From Pyrenophora tritici-repentis (taxonomy: Eukaryota; Ascomycota; Dothideomycetes; Pleosporales; Pleosporaceae), in assembly GCF_003171515.1 (NCBI RefSeq), contig NC_089391.1:2108001-2172000 (forward strand): DNA of 64,000 nucleotides, given 5' to 3'. Both the position numbers and the translations under genes were made by a program. Position 1 is the stretch's first letter. Every line of letters begins with the position of its first letter. This document shows positions 12,723 through 22,459 of this stretch, piece by piece. The notes beneath the pieces were generated by a model. It saw only the letters and a program-made list of their open reading frames with translations. It did no database searches and was not told the DNA's origin.

Positions 12723-15700
12723 ATGGCGGATAACCAAAGCGAAATAAGCTCTGCAGACTCTGCTGAAGCTCAGAATCAACTACAGAATGAGCAATCAGAA
12801 CACCTCTCAGACTCACCATGGGCCAAATTTACCGCGGAACAACTTATGGAAAACTGTCCATACACAGTTGCACTCAAGGTCATCAATACAGCTCTCTGGG
12901 GCGTACCCGCACCGGCGGACGCAAATGAGACACACGCAACAACGTGGGTCGCTAAAGCTATCCACGACTACAATGTGTCAATGGCCTGGGACGATGACCT
13001 CTTCATTGACTACAAATGGGACTTTGAAGGATGGACGAAGGAGCTATTTAGCAAGGTTGAGCGTGGTACACTAAGGTCTCTTAAGAGTGTGCTACGACAC
13101 CGGGGAGTATACACTGGCAACAATCACGCCAGGGTGGCGGACTCTCTCTACAACATTCTAGGTATAGAGAATACTCTTGAATGGGAACCAGCAGAGTTTC
13201 GAGCCATGAAATTCGACCAACAGTCCGAAGCGTACCAGCGCCAGCAGAGCAATAAACGCCAACAGGACACTCAGCACACAGTCTATCCAGCTGTACAACA
13301 ACCACCGCAAGTACAACAACCGCCGCAATTACAACAACCGCCGCAATTACAACAGCCACCGCAAGTACCACAGCCGTCGCAATTACAACGACCGTCGCAG
13401 GGCGAGCAACAAGAGCAGTATAGAGTGAGACAAGGCGTCCAGAGCCGTTCCCAAACAATAGAGCCACAACAGCCGCTACACATGAGCGGTACGCTGGAAG
13501 GGCCTCAGCATCGACAACTGTGGGAGCAGGCCGCGCAGCCGCAACAAGGGCGTGCGCAACTACAGACACGGCCGCCAGCGACTGCATATCGCGAAGTCAC
13601 GCCATTTCCGCAACAGCCAACGAACCGCGTCCCTAACAGACCACCCGAACTACCATACGACCCGTACAAGACGCTACCGCCGCGATGGTCCCGCAACGAT
13701 CGACTCGACGCTAATACGATCACGCAGTTCTCTAAGCTATGGGACAATAGCAACAAGTATACAGGGAATGCGTACGATCTCCTAGACGATAAGATCAAGA
13801 TCTTCTTCAGCATCTGCTGGCAGGTAGATATCCAAGAAGAGCAGTTTCACGCAGTGTTTCCCCGTATCCTTACCGGACGTGCAGAGACATTCTACATACA
13901 GGTTGTAGAGAGAGATGACAGCTTTGCTGATGCGTACATGGCAATCAAAAACCACTTCGACCATGACGTCCATCACCAGCACTACTACACAGACTGGACG
14001 ACTACAACCTTCGCTCGCACCCGCACAGAGAACCCCGACAAGGGACTACACGAGGTTCTGCAGATCCTGCTTGACAAGCTGCAGCTATGCCAGCGTGCCC
14101 TTGGCAAGAACTTTGAGGGCGAGGATGCCCTACGTACCACTGTCATCAATGCCTGCCGAGGAGTACCAGAGCTTGAGATGGCACTGTTCAAACCAGCCAC
14201 AATCTGTGAAGGACTCTTCTCAGACCTACGTTCTGCAGTTGAGACACACCTTGCACGGCAACACACTACCCAGATGGTCACAGAGGACCAATACTACTTA
14301 GATCGCCGATACAACGGCAATGGAAGAATCCGAGGTAGATCTCGAGGTGGAGGAGGATTCAGAGGCGGATCTAGAGGAGCATATCGAGGAGGCGAGCAGC
14401 GCGACGACAACGGACGAGGATTTAAGCCTCGCTGGAGGAAGAAATGCTTTGTTTGCCAGAAGGAAGGATGCTGGTCTACCAACCACACAGACGAAGAGCG
14501 CAAGGCTGCCCGTACACAGTTCTTCTCTACGCTATACTTTACAGGTACACAGCCCCCCAAGGACTTCTCCGTACATCTTGCAGAATACGAAGGGATCGAG
14601 CACACTAGCCAGTACAATCAGAGAGGCTGGAGAGAGGAGGAAGACTGCGAGGATGACGACGATGACGACGTCGCGGAAGCATACCTTGAACAGCAGTTTT
14701 TCACGGAGCAATGCCTTGCAGATCAGGCGTTCTTGCACCACATCTCTGGCGACGACGTATACCGCCAAGACGCGCCATCAGCGCCAGCGTCACAGTTCCT
14801 GCTTGAAGACCGCTACACAAGATCTGTGTACCAAGGGATCCTACCGGATACAGGCGCTGCCAACGTATCCACAGTTGGCAAGGAGCAGTACCTTGCACTC
14901 ACAAGGGAAGATCCTACAGTTAGGATGGATACGTCTACAGCAGGAAAGGCATCTATCAAATTCGGCAAGGGCGAGGCTACATCATCTATTGGCACTGCAC
15001 AGGTCTCTACAGACATTGGGACGATCAACTTTGAGGTGCTTGACGCACCTACACCATTCTTATTGTGCCTTGCAGACATGGACAGGTTAAAGGTCTACTT
15101 TAACAACACCACAGATGAGCTAGTCCAGGGTGACGTACACATCCCTGTAATTCGCAAATGGGGACATCCTTGGTTCCATCTGAACAAAAGAGAGAGAGCA
15201 ACTGTGTTCCTGACAGAGACAGAGTTGCGACGGCTCCATCGACGATTTGGACACCCAGCTGTCACGCGACTTGTTAAGCTCTTAAAGGATGCTGGCCATA
15301 ACGACTTCGAAGAAAGAACCCTAGAAGAAGTCACTAAGTTCTGCCACCACTGCCAGCTCCACAGCTCCGCACCGCGCCGATTCAAATTCACTCTCAAGGA
15401 TGATCACCACTTCAACTATGAGATCCTGGTGGATGTGATGTACCTGAGCAACAAACCTGTACTGCATGTGGTCGATTCCTCAACAGCGTTTCAAGGCGCG
15501 AGGTTCCTTAGCGCTATCTCAGCTAAAGAAACATGGCAAGCACTGCGGATACTATGGATCGACACGTATCAAGGACCACCAGACATTATCACGCATGACG
15601 CAGGCACTAACTTTGCAAGCACAGAGTTCCGCGCAGAAGCAAAGATCATGGGAGTCACATGCAAGCAAGTACCTACGGAGGCGCACTGGTCTATCGGCAA

Positions 15701-17954
15701 AACTGAGAGGTACCATGCACCTCTACGCCGCGCATGGGACATACTCTATGCAGAACTCACTGACACTATGTCCGACGACGCGATTCTCCAGATGGCTGTG
15801 AAGGCTGTCAACGATACTGCTGGCCCCGATGGACTAGTCCCGACGCTACTGGTCTTTGGAGCGTACCCACGAATGACTGCAGAGTCACCGCCATCCCCGT
15901 CAATGGTCAAGCGCAGCGAGGCTATTCAAAAGGCGACGAAAGCCCTACGCAAGATCACGGCAGAGCACCAAGTTGCAGACGCCTTGAACACCCGCAATGG
16001 ACCAGCCACTGCAGACATGCTCGCGCTCCCACTCCAGAGCGAAGTCTTAGTATGGAGAGAGAGTGATGGCTGGAATGGCCCGTACAAGATCGCCAGTACA
16101 GATGGCCACAACGTCACTGTTGACATGGTCAATGGTCCAACGACATTCAGATCCACTGTCGTCAAGCCATACTACAGACCAGACCACCTTTGGAGCGACC
16201 CCGATGCGCCACACGCGCCGAATGAGCCGCATGAGCCGGTAGCAGTACCACCGGCAGTGCAACCACGCAGGAGAGGCCGCCCTCCAGGGTCAAAGAACAA
16301 GCGGAAGGCGCACGCGTACATCACCAAGAAGGAGCAGGACGATCTTGAGCTAGCTATCAAGCTACGTAACGATGGAGTGATCACAACCTCAGGCGCCCCC
16401 TTTGAAGCGTCTGATGACCAAGAGATCAGCGACCTCGTAGGTCGTGGAGTCTTTAAATTTGAGCAATACGACGAGAGGCTACACAGCAAGATCCGGATCT
16501 TCAAGTCACGCCTAGTACGTGAGGTCAAGGGAAAGACAACCAAGCCCTATGAGAAATCCCGCCTAGTTATCCAAGGCTACCAGGACCACGGCAAGGAGAC
16601 TATTCTGACGCAATCTCCAACCATACAGCGATGTAGCCAGCGCCTGATTATGTCGCTGGCGCCCGAGATGGTACAACGCGGAATGAACATCGAGCTCCGT
16701 GACATTACGCAGGCGTATCCCCAGGCGCAGACAACCCTGAAGAGGACGATACTCGCACATCTTCCTACTGAGCTAGTCCATCGATATCCAGAAGGCACGC
16801 TACTCCATGTGATCAAGCCGCTGTATGGAATCGCTGAGGCAGGAGTCCACTGGTGGACAACGTATCACGGACACCATTGCAAGGAACTGGACATGGCAAC
16901 ATCGACGTACGACCCATGCCTATTGATCACGAACAGCGACGACGCAGGCATCTTCGGCATCGTTGGCATGCAGACAGACGACACTCTCATGCTCGGGACA
17001 CCAGCGTTCTCGTCACGTGAAGAGAAGAAGATCCAGAAGGCAGAGTTCAGGTCAAAGCCAAAAGCAAGGCTGACACCAGAAGTGCAGTTAGACTTCAATG
17101 GATGTACACTCACGATGGACGCCAGCAGAGTCTTGACCCTTAGGCAGAAAGGACAAGGAGGAAGGATCAGGCTTGTGAATATCAGGGCACCCGACCGCGC
17201 GCAACAGTACACCGAGCAGCGCGCCCGCGGAGCGTACATCGCATCAACATGCCAACCAGAGGCGTCATTTGACCTGTCCGTCGCTGCTCAAGCTCAGCAA
17301 CCATCAGACGAGGACATCAAGGCACTCAACAAACGCCTGAAATGGCAGATGGAGAATCTTGATCGTGGCCTGCGCTACGTCACTGTCAATCTTATGGAGG
17401 CCAAGTTGATGGTCTTTGTGGATGGCTCCTTTGCCAACAACAAGGACCTCAGCTCACAGCTAGGCTTTGTCCTTATGCTCGTCAACGAGTCTATTGACGT
17501 CAACACCTTCACAATACAGGGCAACGTGATCCACTACAGCTCTACAAAATGCAAGCGCATCACACGGAGCGTACTGGCCTCAGAGATCTACGGCATGGTC
17601 AACGGCTTTGACATAGGCATTGCAGTTGCAACCACGCTGAGGATAGTTACAGAACGACTTAGACTACCTGCAATTCCCTTGGTTATCTGTACAGACTCGT
17701 ACTCCTTGTACGAGTGCCTAGTAAAGCTTGGGACGACGAAGGAAAAGCGTCTCATGATCGACATCATGGCGCTGCGCCAATCATATGAGCGTCGCGAGAT
17801 CACGGAGATCCGCTGGATCAATGGTGAAGACAATCCTGCAGACGCCTTCACCAAGGCATCGCCAAACCGCGCTCTTGAACGCTTTATTGACGGCAATAAG
17901 CTGACAGTCCGAGTAGAGGGATGGGTGCAGAGGCCGACAAGCTTTGATGGTTGA
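12723..17954 (+). CDS. Copia Gag-Pol polyprotein
   Basis: A single 1743-residue frame with no frameshift between gag and pol. Order: Gag with a Gln/Pro-rich tandem repeat (about residues 190-230); an Arg/Gly-rich patch followed by a zinc-knuckle variant with C575, C578, C583 and H588 (CCCH rather than CCHC); an aspartic protease with D709 (DTGA); an integrase with H839, H844, C874, C877 and catalytic D904, D959, E995 (35-residue D-E spacing); a reverse transcriptase with D1327 and the QTDD motif at D1419-D1420 where many families have YVDD; and an RNase H with D1567, E1621 and D1658. All expected catalytic residues are present, so the element looks coding-competent. The start is the first ATG after the leader. 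Confidence 0.97.
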   Translation: MADNQSEISSADSAEAQNQLQNEQSEHLSDSPWAKFTAEQLMENCPYTVALKVINTALWGVPAPADANETHATTWVAKAIHDYNVSMAWDDDLFIDYKWDFEGWTKELFSKVERGTLRSLKSVLRHRGVYTGNNHARVADSLYNILGIENTLEWEPAEFRAMKFDQQSEAYQRQQSNKRQQDTQHTVYPAVQQPPQVQQPPQLQQPPQLQQPPQVPQPSQLQRPSQGEQQEQYRVRQGVQSRSQTIEPQQPLHMSGTLEGPQHRQLWEQAAQPQQGRAQLQTRPPATAYREVTPFPQQPTNRVPNRPPELPYDPYKTLPPRWSRNDRLDANTITQFSKLWDNSNKYTGNAYDLLDDKIKIFFSICWQVDIQEEQFHAVFPRILTGRAETFYIQVVERDDSFADAYMAIKNHFDHDVHHQHYYTDWTTTTFARTRTENPDKGLHEVLQILLDKLQLCQRALGKNFEGEDALRTTVINACRGVPELEMALFKPATICEGLFSDLRSAVETHLARQHTTQMVTEDQYYLDRRYNGNGRIRGRSRGGGGFRGGSRGAYRGGEQRDDNGRGFKPRWRKKCFVCQKEGCWSTNHTDEERKAARTQFFSTLYFTGTQPPKDFSVHLAEYEGIEHTSQYNQRGWREEEDCEDDDDDDVAEAYLEQQFFTEQCLADQAFLHHISGDDVYRQDAPSAPASQFLLEDRYTRSVYQGILPDTGAANVSTVGKEQYLALTREDPTVRMDTSTAGKASIKFGKGEATSSIGTAQVSTDIGTINFEVLDAPTPFLLCLADMDRLKVYFNNTTDELVQGDVHIPVIRKWGHPWFHLNKRERATVFLTETELRRLHRRFGHPAVTRLVKLLKDAGHNDFEERTLEEVTKFCHHCQLHSSAPRRFKFTLKDDHHFNYEILVDVMYLSNKPVLHVVDSSTAFQGARFLSAISAKETWQALRILWIDTYQGPPDIITHDAGTNFASTEFRAEAKIMGVTCKQVPTEAHWSIGKTERYHAPLRRAWDILYAELTDTMSDDAILQMAVKAVNDTAGPDGLVPTLLVFGAYPRMTAESPPSPSMVKRSEAIQKATKALRKITAEHQVADALNTRNGPATADMLALPLQSEVLVWRESDGWNGPYKIASTDGHNVTVDMVNGPTTFRSTVVKPYYRPDHLWSDPDAPHAPNEPHEPVAVPPAVQPRRRGRPPGSKNKRKAHAYITKKEQDDLELAIKLRNDGVITTSGAPFEASDDQEISDLVGRGVFKFEQYDERLHSKIRIFKSRLVREVKGKTTKPYEKSRLVIQGYQDHGKETILTQSPTIQRCSQRLIMSLAPEMVQRGMNIELRDITQAYPQAQTTLKRTILAHLPTELVHRYPEGTLLHVIKPLYGIAEAGVHWWTTYHGHHCKELDMATSTYDPCLLITNSDDAGIFGIVGMQTDDTLMLGTPAFSSREEKKIQKAEFRSKPKARLTPEVQLDFNGCTLTMDASRVLTLRQKGQGGRIRLVNIRAPDRAQQYTEQRARGAYIASTCQPEASFDLSVAAQAQQPSDEDIKALNKRLKWQMENLDRGLRYVTVNLMEAKLMVFVDGSFANNKDLSSQLGFVLMLVNESIDVNTFTIQGNVIHYSSTKCKRITRSVLASEIYGMVNGFDIGIAVATTLRIVTERLRLPAIPLVICTDSYSLYECLVKLGTTKEKRLMIDIMALRQSYERREITEIRWINGEDNPADAFTKASPNRALERFIDGNKLTVRVEGWVQRPTSFDG

Positions 17955-18020
17955 TGCTACACACAGTTACCATCAACACATACTGTCACTACCGATACAA
18001 GCAGAGTTACTAGCTACCCA

Positions 18021-18031
18021 GAAAGAAAAGA
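18021..18031 (+). other. Polypurine tract of the Copia element
   Basis: GAAAGAAAAGA seven bases before the 3' LTR, the expected place for the plus-strand primer. Assigned by position and composition only. Confidence 0.5.
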
Positions 18032-18038
18032 CTTCCAG

Positions 18039-18230
18039 TGTCGGATCGTGAGTATCGGTAGAGACGTCGGCTGCTGGACACTTCGGCCCGACTTCGGCCC
18101 ACCTTGCGCAGAGCTTAGGTATACCTTCGTAGCAGCTGTGTTCGTAATAAATAAATCACCATCACCGAACAGAATGCATTCCTAGTTATCGTTATTTCCT
18201 TTCAGCACTAGTGCTATAGACCTTCCAACA
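18039..18230 (+). repeat. 3' LTR of the Copia element
   Basis: 192 bp, same sequence as the 5' LTR when compared by eye base by base, followed by the CATGT duplication. Confidence 0.97.
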
Positions 18231-18235
18231 CATGT

Positions 18236-19675
18236 GTTAATAACCGCATACAAATTTTCCACCACCAAGAAATGCCTCATAGCCGACCTATGTCAATAAA
18301 AACCACATGAACGTTTTTTAGTAGCTTTTTAGCCCATTCGATGAAAAATTCGGCATAATGTGGTAAGCTGGAAATCCTAACAATCAAATACTGCTCCCAT
18401 CTCATGATACCGGCTTCGGCGTCAGATCGATGCACAACAGACGACCTTGTGGGCCGATCCTCCTGCAATATTAGTGGTTCCGAGCCGGCTTTATTTCCGT
18501 ATTGGTGGACACATGCATGCATGTATGCGGTAAGCAAGCCCCCCAACCCAACACAATCGTGTTCTTACCTCGCATCTCACGCCGGCCCTTCGCCGCACCA
18601 CGGATGACATCCAACTATTCCATTTATCCATCTAGTCGTTTGCATAGGGCTGAGCTGGGGGCACACATTGCTCACTGATGACATGGACTAAGGGAAAAAA
18701 CCGTGGAAAGCTACGAGTCATACCAACCTCAGCGGCACCCGGGTATCATAGAATATTTGACATACAGTGGAAAAGGCCAATGTAGTCGGCAGACACGCCT
18801 ATTAAGTGCTTACCCACACTGACAAGTATTTTATGATACCCAGGTGGCGGTTGGATTTTCGCTTCCGAACAAGCGAGCTTGTCAGACCAGATGGAGTCAT
18901 GCAAGATGAGGTGATGACATGGCCGGGTAAATCTAAAAAAATGCAGTATGCAGCTTCGGCGGGCGTGCATGCAGATGCGTGGTAGGGATCGCGAGGCGAG
19001 CAGGTCGATGATTGTCATGTACGAATACCTGCTAAGTACGATGGCTTGATGACACGGGCTGATCTGAGCTGTGGATCATGATGATGATCGTGCACATGTG
19101 GCTGTATGTATTTACTATAGACGGGCATTGTATGTTGATTGAAGCGACACCTCGGTCGCTAGAAGTGAGAGAGCAATGACTGAGCCCCTGGAATTGCACT
19201 TTGCGTTACTTTCAAATGCTTTTGCCTCCTCTCAGACCTTGGAACCCGGACAAAAGAAGGTCTTGCAACTAGATGTCATCCTCCACGTACCTCTCACCAT
19301 AGACGCCTGCTTGGCCTTCGACCATAGGCCCATTTTCCACATGTACGTACTCGCAGCCTGAGTCGCAAGCCATAAACGGACTAGATCCATCTCACACCAC
19401 CCGTGCATCTCACCACTTCTTCTCTTCCTCTAGATGTTATTGGGTACACGGCACCACCTCCCGATCGCGCGTTGCTGACGTGATCCGTACATAGCGCGGG
19501 TGGGTATCGCCATTCATGACATACGCTTAGGTACCTACGTACCTACCTATCGCGTACATCCGAGCTCTCACCACCAACAGCCTCAACAAGCCGTGGAAGG
19601 ATCGAAAGGCGTCTTCTTTGCACTTTTCGGTGTAAGTGCTTATGGCTTGCAACTTTTGTCTCAGTGAGTATGCGG
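18236..19675. other. Intergenic region right of the retrotransposon
   Basis: No gene supported. Open frames are at most 90 codons and show no family signal. The stretch contains one copy of a dispersed repeat (18851-18979). Confidence 0.45.
18851..18979 (+). repeat. Dispersed repeat, copy A
   Basis: About 130 bp that recur in the same orientation at 46739-46879. Shared blocks include TTGGATTTTCGCTTCC, GTCAGACCAGA, GCAAGATGAGGTG, CCGGGTAAATC and GCGTGCATGCAGATGCG, separated by diverged spacers. No terminal inverted repeat or target duplication is obvious, so its class is unknown. Confidence 0.8.
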
Positions 19676-19683
19676 GTGGACAG

Positions 19684-19845
19684 TAGACTCCGCAACAATC
19701 AATTCAATCCGGTCACTCTCCTAGACCCACTTACCTATCTAGGTAGGGCTTAAACTCCTATAGGTAACTACTAGGCTTAAAGCGGTAATCAATCAATCCA
19801 ATCTGAACCTTCTAGGACCCACTTAATTGATTGTTGCGGACTGTG
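19684..19845 (+). mobile_element. hAT-like MITE, copy 1
   Basis: A 162-bp non-coding element with imperfect terminal inverted repeats sharing TCCGCAACAATCAATT, flanked by an exact 8-bp duplication GTGGACAG (19676-19683 and 19846-19853). Eight-base duplications and TAG.../...CTGTG-type ends fit the hAT superfamily. An identical copy sits at 32824-32985. This copy lies 209 bp before the start of the small secreted protein gene, that is, in its promoter region. Confidence 0.93.
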
Positions 19846-19910
19846 GTGGACAGGCAAGTATGTAGGTGGATTTCGGACCAAGAAGCTCTCCGGGTGGAAG
19901 TGAGAGGAGG

Positions 19911-19918
19911 TATAAGAA
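19911..19918 (+). promoter_or_regulatory. TATA box of the secreted protein gene
   Basis: TATAAGAA 137 nt before the ATG at 20055, followed by a CT-rich leader, as usual in fungal promoters. It is 65 bp from the right end of the MITE. Confidence 0.5.
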
Positions 19919-20054
19919 GAGCTGCAACCGCCGACCTGATTTAAATCACACCTCAGCTCTTGCCATCATCACCTACCTCTCAATTCACCAAGCAAAAACC
20001 ATCGTTCAACCTGTCCCTTCAATACAGCTAGCCTAATCCCCTTCTTCCGCCAAA

Positions 20055-20471
20055 ATGTACGCCGCCGCTATCGTCGTTTCCGCCCTCATCTCCTCCCTTA
20101 GCCTCACAGCCACCGCCTCCCCCCTCACACCCCGCCAAGCCGTACAAGTAGCTTCCGTAGACCGTTACACAGGCGCCGGCTGCACGGGCACAGTATGCAA
20201 CATCGCTGGCTCTGGGGATCTGTACCCGGGGTGCAACGTTGTGAATGGATGTCAGGCGAGTTTGAAACTAAACTATGCGAATTTGGGATGTAAAGGTATG
20301 TGACCCTTTTACTTATTTTCTTGGGTATGGGGCACTGACAAGCGCATAGTCACCATCTTCACAGACGCTGCTTGCAGCACGAGTAAGGGACATTCTGCTA
20401 CTCTAACGGCGGCTGGGCAGTGCGTTGCGCTTGGGGGTCCGATTAAGAGTATCTCTGTTACTGGGTGCTGA
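20055..20471 (+). CDS. Small secreted cysteine-rich protein
   Basis: Exons 20055-20295 and 20350-20471, with a 54-nt GTATGT...TAG intron, giving 120 residues. Residues 1 to about 22 form a signal peptide (hydrophobic core IVVSALISSLSLTATAS). The mature part has eight cysteines, an even number that could form four disulfides, in a GCTGTVC, PGC, NGC, LGC, AAC, GQC and terminal TGC pattern. No enzyme motif is visible. Size, secretion and cysteine content are those of candidate effectors or secreted structural peptides, and its setting among transposons is typical for effector genes. That role is inference. The cysteine pattern continuing in frame across the splice supports the model. Confidence 0.85.
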
Positions 20472-20894
20472 GGTGGTTTTCTGGAAGCGGGGACGGGAGG
20501 ATGCGGATAATATAAGTGATGATCTTGCATGTATATATTTCGGGGAAAAGAGGCGTTAGTTAGGTCTTGTATGACTGCTATCCAATATTGCGGTGTGTAG
20601 GAGTGTTTACCAGGGAACTTAGTGGCGTATTTCCTTCTTTTCTTCGTCTGTGATGTGAAGTGCCCTCGTGGTTGGGATAGACTCTTCTGGACTAACCAAC
20701 GGCGCCGTTGAGATGTAAAGTAAGCAGGTAACACGCCACTTGTCAGGCCTACGCAATGCGAGGTGTACAATATATACTATTCTACCACGATGATCAGGAG
20801 TTCACTGATCATACGTACCTTTTTGGTTGCATAGCGTAGTGGGCGTAGACCTACGTTCTGACACCACTTTTCGATAGAAAGACCCTAAGAATGT
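20472..20894. other. 3' flank of the secreted protein gene
   Basis: Presumed 3' UTR and spacer up to the fold-back element. No gene seen; the 153-codon antisense frame across 20309-20770 has no recognisable features. Confidence 0.4.
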
Positions 20895-21380
20895 GTCAGA
20901 TTGTGATGGATTATCAAAGACGGGGATAGTTTGTATTGTTCTGGTCTTATGTCGTGTCGTGTTCTTCTTTTGCTGATCCAACGCAGTTGGATCAGTTGGA
21001 TCGCAGTGGATCGTGCGCGCTGACTAATTTAACTGATCCACAGAATCTGGGTGCTCCGAACACCCGGATTTTGTCCACCACCCAAAATATGCCCATATTC
21101 TGACAGAATGACATACCTACTTTCTAGGCCTACGTGTACTAAAAATAGCAACCAATTCGATATTTCTAATATATATTAGGTGTAGGGTAATACTAGTATA
21201 TCTTATAAGACTTCTAATAGATAGCGTATAATATTGTCAGAATATGGGCATATTTTGGGTGGTGGACAAAATCTGGGTGTTCGGAGTACCCGGATTCTGT
21301 GGATCAGCAAAAACACGACACGACATCAGACCAGAATAATACAATCTATCACCGTCTTTGATAACCCATCACAATCTGAC
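20895..21380. mobile_element. Fold-back (long inverted repeat) element
   Basis: The left arm (20895-20980 plus 21041-21104) is the reverse complement, with mismatches, of the right arm (21236-21380). The arms run from GTCAGATTGTGATGG to CCCATATTCTGAC. The loop 21105-21235 is AT-rich. A 60-nt insertion (20981-21040) interrupts only the left arm, is bounded by repeated CTGATCCA and contains further TTGGATC repeats, so it is probably a later event. No coding capacity. I could not identify a flanking duplication. Confidence 0.8.
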
Positions 21381-21547
21381 AAATATATAACGTAGGTGCA
21401 TGCTTCGCGGATCAGCAGGCTTCGCGAAACACTTCTGCAAAGACCCCACCAGAACTACCTCTATTATAGCCTATTACAGCCCACTTTGGCACGATATAGC
21501 ATAGAAGGGATTAAAATAGCATCAAGAGGCTATGTAACTTCTGCTAT

Positions 21548-22195
21548 CTAGTTACACATTCGCGCGTTATGCCCTGTATTATTACAGCGTCCACAGCGTC
21601 TTTGAGATAGTTCACCTCCTTCAGCGCCCACCCGTCTCTTTGCCCTCTTCCCATCACCACGCGCCCTAAACTCCTGTAGAGCAGTCTTGCGCTGGCTATC
21701 CTCTACTGTCATAGACCCTTCTACCTGAACCCGCTTTCTTTTATACGATTTACGTCGCGTGGCGGCCTTATTTACTGCTCGAAGCTTAGCAATCTCCTTT
21801 TGCGCTAACACAAGCTTATGCACTATTAATGCTGCGCCTTTGGCAAGATGTTCAAAGTGCTTAACAATACTTGTTGGCGAGCCATCTATATGCCTCTAGA
21901 TCCTCTACTTCACCAGCGTCGATTGCGACCCTAATTCTAGGGTATTGCTAGGGGTTGCGACCGCTAGGGCGAGTTGCTGACAGGTAGTGGTGATGGGGTC
22001 CGTATGCGGACATTAAGGCCTATTATGACTAACTCTGGGTTAAATAGGACTAATCCAGCCCCTCTAAACCCTCCTTAGATAGTACTAGGAGTAATCGCGG
22101 CGTCAAAGGCGCGCTTGAAGCATAGTAGGAACTCAAGTTTCGTGATATAGCTAATCCGGTTGCGCATCAGCTCCTCAGCTTAGCGGCCATATACC
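21548..22195 (-). pseudogene. Decayed DDE transposase, C-terminal part
   Basis: The minus strand translates to pieces of the C-terminal region common in fungal pogo-like DDE transposases: a segment around EELMRNRISYITKLEFL, FKRAFDAAITPSTI, then a stop, GGFRGAGLVLFNPE, and several stops. A 91-codon open part follows with a basic coiled stretch (KLRAVNKAATRRKSYKRKR) and a terminal CCHC knuckle (CGRCNNTGHNARMC). Several in-frame stops are TAG or TAA, as C-to-T decay would give. The catalytic DDE core is not visible in the window. Family assignment rests on remembered resemblance, so it is moderately sure; the pseudogene state is clear. Confidence 0.7.
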
Positions 22196-22327
22196 TTTGT
22201 TGATACGGCTAAGGTATCGGAATCACCTTCGTTGCAACGAGTTGAAAATGATTATGATTGTTGTTGTTGTTGTTCTATGGAGGTGGAGGGAGATCGGCAG
22301 TAAGGCAGCAGCTAGAGCTCGGACCAC

Positions 22328-22440
22328 ACGGCTTAGTCAGCCGTGTAATCCAAGCTCGTGCATGCAGCAACCAGCTGCCTTTTCTACCGCAGGTTCGATT
22401 CCCAACATTAGCTAAGTAAATATACCTTATTAAGTAAGAG
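22328..22440 (+). repeat. tRNA-like SINE candidate, plus strand
   Basis: A box-A-like motif (CGGCTTAGTCAG, 22329-22340) and a perfect box-B motif (GGTTCGATTCC, 22392-22402) lie about 52 nt apart, followed by a tail that becomes A-rich. It does not fold into a normal tRNA by eye. A short interspersed element or tRNA pseudogene is possible. Confidence 0.35.
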
Positions 22441-22459
22441 AAGCTAAAAAAAACATAAA

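Larger units (their letters stand above)
12202..18230 (+). mobile_element. Complete Ty1/Copia LTR retrotransposon
   Basis: A 6029-bp element bounded by two 192-bp LTRs that are identical by eye, each starting TGTCGG and ending CCAACA. It is flanked by a 5-bp target duplication CATGT (12197-12201 and 18231-18235). The interior holds a ~330-nt leader, one polyprotein gene and a purine-rich tract just before the 3' LTR. Domain order protease-integrase-RT-RNase H places it in Copia, not Gypsy. Identical LTRs and an unbroken frame point to a recent insertion with no obvious repeat-induced point mutation. No TGG-type tRNA primer binding site is evident directly after the 5' LTR, so priming may be unconventional. 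Confidence 0.97.
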
